A stretch of 10,095 nt of DNA, taken from positions 1 to 10,095 of the forward strand of contig PUNN01000433.1 of NCBI GenBank assembly GCA_003552605.1, given 5' to 3'. The notes beneath the pieces are model-generated. The model was not told the origin of the DNA, made no database searches, and saw only the letters and a program-made list of their open reading frames with translations. This document shows, piece by piece, positions 1 to 5,231 of the stretch. A program made the position numbers and the translations under genes. This DNA comes from Phycisphaeraceae bacterium. GTDB lineage: Bacteria; Planctomycetota; Phycisphaerae; Phycisphaerales; Phycisphaeraceae. The first letter of the stretch is position 1; each line of letters opens with the position of its first letter.

Positions 1-20
1 CGAATCTACCCTCACCCCAG

Positions 21-52
21 CCCTCTCCCGCCCCCGGAAAAAGGGGAGAGGG
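21..52. repeat. Inverted repeat, REP-like or terminator-like
   Basis: CCCTCTCCC at 21-29 is the exact reverse complement of GGGAGAGGG at 44-52, giving a 9-bp stem around a 14-nt loop. The bases just before it (CCCTCACCCCAG, 10-21) match the lead-in I remember from palindromic repeats scattered between genes in many high-GC bacteria. That comparison is from memory. No T-run follows on the plus strand, so a classical intrinsic terminator is less likely than an interspersed palindromic unit. It may sit at the end of a gene to the left of the window. Confidence 0.55.
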
Positions 53-113
53 AGCGAGAGCCTTCCGCGACACGTGTCATGCACCCCCCCGTTGCGGGCG
101 CTCGTGTGGCCCT

Positions 114-142
114 TTGACCGGGCGGACGGAGCGGCCTATTCT
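114..142 (+). promoter_or_regulatory. Sigma70-like promoter of the DUF502 gene
   Basis: TTGACC at 114-119 (5 of 6 to the -35 consensus) and TATTCT at 137-142 (4 of 6 to the -10 consensus) are separated by exactly 17 bases. Transcription would begin near 149, leaving a leader of about 70 nt before the ATG at 221. No other pair in the first 220 bases fits as well. The assignment rests on consensus matching only. Confidence 0.45.
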
Positions 143-220
143 GTTACCACCTGCGAGTCAGGAGGTTGAGGCGCGGGGGAGGTGTGGTGTGGGTGTTGAA
201 GGATCAGGCCAGGGGCCGCC

Positions 221-1123
221 ATGGCAAGCCGCATTCTGTCATCCGTCGGCCGCGGATTCCAAAGATATTTCGTTCGTGGGCTCGGCATTGTCCTGCCTAC
301 CGCCCTGACCATCTGGTTGGCCGTGGTGCTTTACCAGTTCGTGCAGGATTATGTCTCCGAGCCGATCAACGCCGGGGTGAAGGAGGCGATCCTCCGGTTT
401 ACCGACTACCCCCGGGTCACCACGCGGATGCAGGCTGAAGAGCGGCATTTCCTCGAGCATGCAGAAACCGAGTTCTTCCGCGAGGCCGACCTTGAGGCCC
501 GCATCGCCTACCGCAGTCTCCCCGAGCACCGTCGACCGGCCTTCCTCGAGCAGCGGCTGAGGCGGGCGCAGTTGAACCGCGAGTGGCATCGGTACCGTTG
601 GATCGCCGACCTGACGGGACTGGTGCTGGCGGTGCTGGTCGTTTATGGTATAGGGTTGATGTTGGGCAGCTACTTGGGCCGGCGCCTCTATGAGCGGACC
701 GAGGCGTTCATCGGACGTGTCCCCCTGGTCCGGCGGGTCTACCCTTCGGTCAAGCAGGTGACCGACTTCTTCGTGGGGGAGGGGCGGCCGACGCAGGAGC
801 AGTTCAGCCGTGTGATTGCCGTGCAGTACCCCCGAAAGGGCATCTGGTCGGTGGGGCTGGTCACCGGGACGACCATGCAGGTGATCGAGGACAGTGCCGA
901 GGTCGAGTGCCTGACCGTCTTCATCCCCTCCGCGCCCACGCCGTTTACCGGATACGTGATCACCGTGCCCAAGGCCGACTCCGTCGACCTGCCGATCAGC
1001 CTCGAAGAGGCGCTGAAGTTCACCATCAGCCTCGGCGTGCTTGTGCCCCCGCACCAGCAGGTGCATCGGCCCGAGGATGACCCCCCGTACCCGACGTGGC
1101 CGGATGAGCCCGGCCGACCCTGA
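221..1123 (+). CDS. DUF502 family inner-membrane protein
   Basis: The 300-residue protein matches the DUF502 (PF04367) pattern, a membrane family with no settled biochemical role. A first hydrophobic helix lies at about residues 20-40 (with the LPTALTIWL stretch) and a second at about 130-150. Then come the family signatures RVPLVRRVYPSVKQV (166-180), VQYPRKGIWSVGLVTG (201-216) and VFIPSAPTPFTGYVITVP (233-250), and a final amphipathic helix near 261-275. Between the two membrane helices is an unusually long charged segment (about 50-128), rich in Glu and Arg and predicted by eye to be helical; family members I know have a shorter linker. The tail is Pro/Asp-rich. The ATG is preceded by AGGGG (211-215) at a 5-nt spacing and by a good promoter at 114-142. 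The gene ends 60 bases before the hibernation-factor gene and may be cotranscribed with it. The family call is firm; the function is unknown. Confidence 0.9.
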   Translation: MASRILSSVGRGFQRYFVRGLGIVLPTALTIWLAVVLYQFVQDYVSEPINAGVKEAILRFTDYPRVTTRMQAEERHFLEHAETEFFREADLEARIAYRSLPEHRRPAFLEQRLRRAQLNREWHRYRWIADLTGLVLAVLVVYGIGLMLGSYLGRRLYERTEAFIGRVPLVRRVYPSVKQVTDFFVGEGRPTQEQFSRVIAVQYPRKGIWSVGLVTGTTMQVIEDSAEVECLTVFIPSAPTPFTGYVITVPKADSVDLPISLEEALKFTISLGVLVPPHQQVHRPEDDPPYPTWPDEPGRP

Positions 1124-1183
1124 TAACTGCCGCGGTTGGCCGTGCCACCGCCGCCTTACTGACCCCCAGGACAAAGGAATGCC

Positions 1184-1486
1184 ATGGAGATCAAACTCAC
1201 CGGCCGGCATATGGAGATCACCGACGCCATTCGCGAGTACGCCGAGTCCAAGGCCGGCAAACTGCCGCGCTACTTTGACCGGACCAAGGCCGCCGAGATC
1301 GTCGCCGAGCGCATCCACGATGAGTTCGAGGTCGAGATGATTGCCCACGTCGACCACGCCGACCCGTTCGTAGCGCGTACCCGCGGCGAAGACCTCTACG
1401 CCTGCATCGATGACCTCGTGTCCAAGATGGAACGGCAGTTGACCGATCACAAGCAGAAACTGCGCAACCGCAAACACCCGGGCTGA
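1184..1486 (+). CDS. hpf: Ribosome hibernation promoting factor, short form (HPF/YfiA)
   Basis: The 100-residue protein fits the single-domain ribosomal S30AE/sigma54-modulation family (PF02482). It has the N-terminal MEIKLTGRHMEITDAIREYAESK strand-helix region and the conserved late helix DLYACIDDLVSKMERQL (about residues 71-87), followed by a Lys/Arg-rich tail. Known members bind the 30S decoding and mRNA channel and promote inactive 70S or 100S ribosomes in stationary phase. The length is close to the usual 95-110 residues, and the C-terminal dimerisation domain of long HPF is absent. AAAGGA at 1173-1178 lies 5 nt before the ATG. Its position before EIIA and HPr genes mirrors the proteobacterial rpoN-hpf-ptsN cluster, but no rpoN precedes it here; a DUF502 gene does. 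Whether it acts alone as HPF or as a YfiA-type inhibitor cannot be told from sequence. Confidence 0.92.
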   Translation: MEIKLTGRHMEITDAIREYAESKAGKLPRYFDRTKAAEIVAERIHDEFEVEMIAHVDHADPFVARTRGEDLYACIDDLVSKMERQLTDHKQKLRNRKHPG

Positions 1487-1596
1487 ACGCTGTCCCGCCG
1501 CCGCATCTTCCGCGGTGCGTGCCAGCCTGCCGCGCCGCCGCCACCAGCCCGGGCGCCATCCGCACCCAGAAACCGCCATTGAGGATAGACACCGCC

Positions 1597-2073
1597 ATGA
1601 AGCTCACTGATTTCGTCGTTACCGAGGCCATCCTCCCGCAGATCGAAAGCACCGACCGCAACGGCGTGATCGCCGAACTTGTCGACAGCCTCGTCAAGGC
1701 CGGTGTGTGTCCCGCGGAGATGCGGGACACGGTCATCAACGCCATCGTTGATCGCGAGCAGAAGGGCTCGACCGGCTTTGGAAAAGGGGTCGCCGTGCCC
1801 CACGTAAAGTATCCGGAAATCAAGAAAATGGCCGCGGCGATCGGTCTCAGCCAGAAGGGTGTGGATTTCAACGCACTCGATAAGGCCCCGGTCTATTCGA
1901 TCGTCCTGCTGCTGTCGCCCGAGGACACCCCCGACGAGCATCTCCAGGCCATGGAGACCATCTTCTCCCACCTTCAGAAGGAAACATTCCGGCGTTTTCT
2001 TCGTCAGGCCACCACGATCGAAGAGGTCACGGACCTGCTCCAGGAGGCCGATGCCCAGCAAATCCAAAGCTGA
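1597..2073 (+). CDS. ptsN: PTS EIIA domain protein, Fru/Ntr type (PtsN-like)
   Basis: The 158-residue single-domain protein belongs to PTS_EIIA type 2 (PF00359). The phospho-acceptor histidine is His69 in GKGVAVPHVKYP, preceded by the typical STGFGKG turn (58-64). Later family blocks are VYSIVLLLSPED (99-110) and HLQAMETIFSHL (115-126). With no EIIB or EIIC domain, and with an HPr-like gene next door, it more likely serves the regulatory nitrogen-PTS branch than sugar uptake. The start at 1597 is chosen because GAGGAT (1581-1586) lies about 10 nt upstream and MKLTDFV is the usual N-terminus. The in-frame ATG at 1519 would add 26 Pro/Ala/Arg-rich residues and has no ribosome-binding site. The gap to hpf is 110 bases. 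The exact partner (HPr versus a dedicated NPr) is inferred. Confidence 0.9.
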   Translation: MKLTDFVVTEAILPQIESTDRNGVIAELVDSLVKAGVCPAEMRDTVINAIVDREQKGSTGFGKGVAVPHVKYPEIKKMAAAIGLSQKGVDFNALDKAPVYSIVLLLSPEDTPDEHLQAMETIFSHLQKETFRRFLRQATTIEEVTDLLQEADAQQIQS

Positions 2074-2242
2074 GCAGCATGCCCCGGCACTGCCGCGCTC
2101 GCCGACCGCCCGCCCACTGATGTTGGCTGAGCGACCAGTGCATCCGCCGGTTTCTTATCGCCGATTCACGCATCAGTTCGGAGGCAACCTCGCCCGCAAG
2201 GCCCGCCGTTTTCCCCACGCCGCTATCGCTGGATGAACCACC

Positions 2243-2548
2243 GTGAGCACGACCGCCCGAACCAGAACGGTCACCATTCGCAACCGGCTGGGCCTGCACG
2301 CCCGGCCGGCGATGGCGTTCGTGGACACGGCCAATACCTACAACAGCGAAGTCCGGGTCTACCGCGAGGACGATCAAACACGCGGCAACCCCAATGGCGA
2401 TGGCGTCGATGGCAAATCCATCATGCAGATGATGATGCTCGCCGCCACGCAGGGCACCCGCCTGATGATCACCGCCAAAGGCGATGATGCCGAGCAGGCG
2501 CTCGAGGCCCTTGCGGAACTGGTCGAATCCGGTTTCGACGAAGACTGA
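2243..2548 (+). CDS. HPr family phosphocarrier protein
   Basis: This 101-residue protein is HPr-like (PF00381), the phosphate relay between enzyme I and EIIA proteins. The active-site histidine is His19 in NRLGLHARPAMAF. Ser59 in DGKSIMQMMMLAA occupies the regulatory serine position (Ser46 of standard HPr). Between them lies an extra stretch of about 9 residues, rich in Asp, Asn and Gly (around residues 42-55), so the His-Ser distance is 40 rather than about 31. The C-terminal helix EQALEALAELVESGF is normal. The start is GTG: an in-frame TGA at 2234-2236 lies two codons upstream and no other start precedes His19, so the choice is forced. The ribosome-binding site is weak. The gene follows the EIIA gene after 169 bases. 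No ptsI or hprK is in the window. It could be an Ntr-type NPr or a general HPr. Confidence 0.9.
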   Translation: MSTTARTRTVTIRNRLGLHARPAMAFVDTANTYNSEVRVYREDDQTRGNPNGDGVDGKSIMQMMMLAATQGTRLMITAKGDDAEQALEALAELVESGFDED

Positions 2549-2735
2549 TGTAACCTTTCCCCGGTCCCGCCGGGCCGATGCCGGTACCCCCTGTGCCGGT
2601 GCCACCGCGGGGGGCGTGCGGGCGACTGTCTGAGCCAACGGCGCTTCCAATCGCAGTCAATCATTCCGGAAGGCCCAGCAGGTCTGGTGGGGGCGGGGGG
2701 ATGCGTTCTCTGGCGTATTCCACGCAGCCGCCGCA
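2549..2735. other. Convergent intergenic gap, HPr gene / pssA
   Basis: This 187-base gap separates two genes ending toward each other. It contains a small GC-rich hairpin (CCCGG at 2560-2564 with CCGGG at 2570-2574) and a near-direct repeat GCCGGTACC / GCCGGTGCC at about 2580-2605. No T-run follows the hairpin on either strand, so I do not call a terminator. I see no gene in it. Confidence 0.4.
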
Positions 2736-3758
2736 TCAGCGCTCGGGAGAGGGCGGTTCTGTGCGGGGCACGGGGTCTGCGACACCGGCTGAAGTTCGCG
2801 ATCCTTCCGACACGTCCGCGTTCTCGGTCTGCTGCGGCTCCGGCGGGCTCAGAACCGGGGGAACCGGGGGTGGCGACTTCAGCCAGCCCATCAGCCGCAA
2901 GAGCCGCACGGTGGGGGCGCTGAGGGCATAGGCGGTAAAGACCAGTGCGATCACCGGGGTCGGCCAGATCGCCAGCAGCGGCACGATTACCACGATCCGG
3001 GCGATGTGGCTGAAGCGGGCCCGGCCGCGCACGTAGCGGTTGGTTGCATGGATATACGGCAAGCGACTGACCATGGCGAAGGCGACGGCGAGCATGACCG
3101 CAAGCACCGCCCACTGGAACGGCCCTTCGGGGATGTTGACTTCGCCGCCGAACCCGACATCTAGCTCGCTGAGCATGACCAGGCTGGCGATGGCTCCCGC
3201 GGCACCGGGTGTCGGCAGGCCCTTGAAGTAGCGCGGGTCACTGTCCTGGCGTGCTTTCTTCTCGACGTTGAACCGTGCCAGTCGCAACGCCGCGCAGGCC
3301 ACGAATATCACCGCCACCACCAGCGCCACCCGGTCGGAGACGGTGTTGAGCGCATCGGTGACAAAGGGTGTACCCACGCCGATAAGCTGCACCACGAGGA
3401 CTGCTGGCGCCACGCCGAAGGTGACCATGTCGGCCATCGAGTCGAGTTGCTCGCCCATGTCGCTCGTCTGCCGCGTGAGCCTGGCCACGCGGCCATCGAG
3501 CCCGTCGAACAGCATCCCGAGGAAGATGAACACGGCGCCGAACGACAAAGCATTCCATCCGAATGGCATATCTGCTTCTTGCGGGCGCGTGGCGAAGAAT
3601 ATCGCAAGAAAGCCGCATATCGCATTGCTCAGCGTCAGGAGCGTGGGCAGCACGGCCACGCTACGCGGAATCCGCCGCCGCGCGCGAAGCCGACGACGGC
3701 GCTTGCGTTGCGCCCGCTGTAACCCCCGGCCATCAGTGTTTGCGTTGTCCGCAGGCAT
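2736..3758 (-). CDS. pssA: CDP-diacylglycerol--serine O-phosphatidyltransferase
   Basis: This 340-residue integral membrane enzyme transfers phosphatidyl from CDP-diacylglycerol to serine, the step that feeds phosphatidylethanolamine synthesis. The CDP-alcohol phosphatidyltransferase motif is complete: Asp85, Asp88-Gly89, Ala92-Arg93, Gly102, Asp106 and Asp110 (D-x2-DG-x2-AR-x8-G-x3-D-x3-D). The block YFKGLPTPGAAGA (177-189) and the opening IPRSVAVLPTLLTLSNAICGF (30-50) point to the type II PssA subgroup rather than PgsA. Several hydrophobic helices span about 33-57, 70-84, 112-128, 143-160, 183-198, 216-231 and 253-285. The N-terminus (14-29) is almost all Arg and Lys, and a Pro/Glu-rich tail of about 45 residues follows the last helix; both exceed the usual length. 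An in-frame TGA at 3771-3773 lies four codons upstream, so ATG at 3758 is the only good start although its ribosome-binding site is poor. Confidence 0.92.
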   Translation of the reverse strand: MPADNANTDGRGLQRAQRKRRRRLRARRRIPRSVAVLPTLLTLSNAICGFLAIFFATRPQEADMPFGWNALSFGAVFIFLGMLFDGLDGRVARLTRQTSDMGEQLDSMADMVTFGVAPAVLVVQLIGVGTPFVTDALNTVSDRVALVVAVIFVACAALRLARFNVEKKARQDSDPRYFKGLPTPGAAGAIASLVMLSELDVGFGGEVNIPEGPFQWAVLAVMLAVAFAMVSRLPYIHATNRYVRGRARFSHIARIVVIVPLLAIWPTPVIALVFTAYALSAPTVRLLRLMGWLKSPPPVPPVLSPPEPQQTENADVSEGSRTSAGVADPVPRTEPPSPER

Positions 3759-3789
3759 GTTGCGGTATTCTCAGGTTCAGCAGCGCCCG

Positions 3790-3935
3790 ATGCAACTGAA
3801 ACCGATGCCACCTTCGTTGCTCTGCGCTAAGTGTGATACTCCGATGCAGATGATTGTTGCAGTGTGTCGCAATTCCGGAAATCTCGACTTTCAATGCGTT
3901 CGAGCGGCGGGTTGACAGTGGGTGGGCTATTGTGA
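3790..3935 (+). pseudogene. Possible relic of a small zinc-ribbon protein
   Basis: Reading from ATG at 3790 gives 41 residues ending at TGA 3913-3915, with the pattern LLCAKCDTPMQM, then 18 residues later FQCVRAAG. The first CxxC, the following Thr-Pro-Met and the Phe-x-Cys recall small zinc-ribbon proteins of the form CxxCxxxM...FxCxxCG, but the fourth cysteine is missing. Inserting one T after 3903 would read FQCVRCGGLTVGG and stop at 3933-3935, restoring the second CxxCG. This is a hand-made reconstruction. The stretch 3781-3900 is about 51% GC (61 of 120), clearly below its surroundings. There is no convincing ribosome-binding site. It may be chance. Confidence 0.22.
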
Positions 3936-3945
3936 CGTCTATAAA
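3913..3945 (+). promoter_or_regulatory. Promoter-like module upstream of toroid gene 1
   Basis: TGACAG (3913-3918), GGGTGGGC (3920-3927) and CGTCT (3936-3940) followed by ATAAA occur in this order and recur in the same order before toroid gene 2. TTGACA at 3912-3917 is a perfect -35 hexamer, but the nearest TATAAA (3940-3945) is 22 bases away, too far for sigma70. A -35/-10 pair of TGACAG and CGTCT at a 17-base spacing would suit an ECF-type sigma factor, many of which prefer a CGTC-like -10. The palindrome GACGTC (3934-3939) overlaps it and recurs at 3998-4003. Confidence 0.4.
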
Positions 3946-4024
3946 TGGGTACATTGCGCTGCGCTGAAGTGGTGCGGATGCAGGACGGGACTTTCGCGAC
4001 GTCGTCATTCAAGAGGAATTCGGC

Positions 4025-5146
4025 ATGAAGTGCCTGCGACACGGGATCCGGCTGAAGATGCTGCTCGCTATGGCGATCGCGGCGGTCATGTTACCAGGAT
4101 GGCAGACGGTGGAGCGCGACCGGGCGGGCTTCACGGCTCGGGCGGCCAGCGCCTCGGGCCAGCCGGTCTCACCCCGGCCGCCCGGCATGCGGGCCGAGAC
4201 CGAGCGGGCCATTCAGCGCGGCCTGGCATATCTCGCCAGCACCCAGCGTAGCGACGGCTCGTGGCGGACCCATGGCGGGCAGGGCAACTACCCCGTGGCC
4301 ATGACCTCGATGGCAGGCATTGCCTTGCTTGCCGGCGGCAACACCCCGAGCGAGGGGCCCTATGCTGCCAACGTCCGCCGGGCGGTCAACTACATCGTCC
4401 GTGCTGCCGACCGCAACAGCGGCCTCATCGCCCGCCGCGGCGAGGAGCAGCGCCCGATGTACGCCCACGGCTTCTCGATGCTGTTTCTCGCCGAGGTCTA
4501 CGGCATGGAGACCGACCCGCGGCTCCAGGAGCGGATACGCCAGATCCTCAACCGTGCGGTGAAGCTCACCAGCGAGTCGCAATCGACCTACGGCGGCTGG
4601 TACTACACCCCCGATTCGAGCAATGATGAAGGGTCTGTCACCATCACGCAGGTTCAGGGCCTGCGAGCCTGCCGCAACGCAGGCATCCTCGTGCCCGCCG
4701 AGACGATCGAGCAGTCCACCGAGTACATCGAGAAGAGCGCCAACGATGATGGCGGCATCCGCTACACCGCCCGCCGCGGCGGCAACAGCCTGCCGGCAAT
4801 CACGGCGCAGGCAGTGGCTTCGCTGAACAACGCCGGTGAATACGAACACCCCGTCGGACAGCGCAGCATGGAATACATCCGCAACCTGATGCGCGATGCC
4901 GACAACACCCGCGTCTTCCGCGGCCACTACAGCTATTCCATCTTCTACGCTTCGCAGGCGATGTACCTCAGCGCCAATGAGGATGACTGGGCCTGGTTCT
5001 ACCCGATGCTTCAGAACGACCTGCTCGACACGCAGCAAGACAATGGAAGCTGGGAGGGCGACTTCGTCGGCCCCACCTACGGCACCGCCACCGCCGTCAC
5101 CGCCCTGGCGCTACCCTACGGCTACGTGCCGATTTTCCAGCGATAG
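4025..5146 (+). CDS. Secreted prenyltransferase/squalene-oxidase-repeat toroid protein, copy 1
   Basis: The 373-residue protein starts with a signal-like region: basic residues (MKCLRHGIRLK) then a hydrophobic core at about 12-26, so export is likely; the cleavage site is unclear (perhaps near ARA-AS, 38-42). The mature part from about residue 55 is built of helical repeats with turn motifs Q-x2-DGSW (74-80), YGGW (189-192), DDGGIRY (241-247) and QQDNGSW (337-343), the pattern of the alpha/alpha-barrel shared by squalene cyclases and protein prenyltransferases. No DxDD cyclase acid motif and no zinc-ligand set of a prenyltransferase beta subunit is visible, so catalysis as a terpene cyclase is unlikely despite the family name. 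It ends in LPYGYVPIFQR, kept almost unchanged in copy 2. AAGAGG (4011-4016) sits 8 nt before the ATG. It is convergent with uvrB and has no cotranscribed partner here. The molecular function is unknown. Confidence 0.85.
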   Translation: MKCLRHGIRLKMLLAMAIAAVMLPGWQTVERDRAGFTARAASASGQPVSPRPPGMRAETERAIQRGLAYLASTQRSDGSWRTHGGQGNYPVAMTSMAGIALLAGGNTPSEGPYAANVRRAVNYIVRAADRNSGLIARRGEEQRPMYAHGFSMLFLAEVYGMETDPRLQERIRQILNRAVKLTSESQSTYGGWYYTPDSSNDEGSVTITQVQGLRACRNAGILVPAETIEQSTEYIEKSANDDGGIRYTARRGGNSLPAITAQAVASLNNAGEYEHPVGQRSMEYIRNLMRDADNTRVFRGHYSYSIFYASQAMYLSANEDDWAWFYPMLQNDLLDTQQDNGSWEGDFVGPTYGTATAVTALALPYGYVPIFQR

Positions 5147-5190
5147 CGCGATGCGGCTGCCGGCGTGCGCTGCCTGGACAGTGCCGTAGA

Positions 5191-5225
5191 AGCACCGGCC
5201 GTTGACATCCCACCATACCGGTGCT
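5191..5225. terminator. Hairpin between convergent toroid gene 1 and uvrB
   Basis: AGCACCGG (5191-5198) pairs perfectly with CCGGTGCT (5218-5225), an 8-bp stem with a 19-nt loop, in the 85-base gap between the two gene ends. On the plus strand six T residues follow at 5238-5243, but 12 bases after the stem and inside the end of uvrB. On the minus strand no T-run follows. It may act as a weak bidirectional terminator or protect 3' ends. Confidence 0.35.
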
Positions 5226-5231
5226 CCCTCA

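Noticed and set aside
239..1579. A 446-codon minus-strand open frame over the DUF502 and hpf genes
   Set aside because: It overlaps two genes with firm family matches and a good promoter and ribosome-binding sites on the plus strand. No motif was seen in the translation.
1519..1596. Upstream ATG extension of the EIIA gene
   Set aside because: It would add 26 Pro/Ala/Arg-rich residues with no ribosome-binding site. The ATG at 1597 has GAGGAT upstream and the family-typical N-terminus.
3912..3945. Classical sigma70 promoter from TTGACA and TATAAA before toroid gene 1
   Set aside because: The spacing is 22 bases, outside the 15-19 range. The shared TGACAG/CGTCT reading explains both gene copies better.
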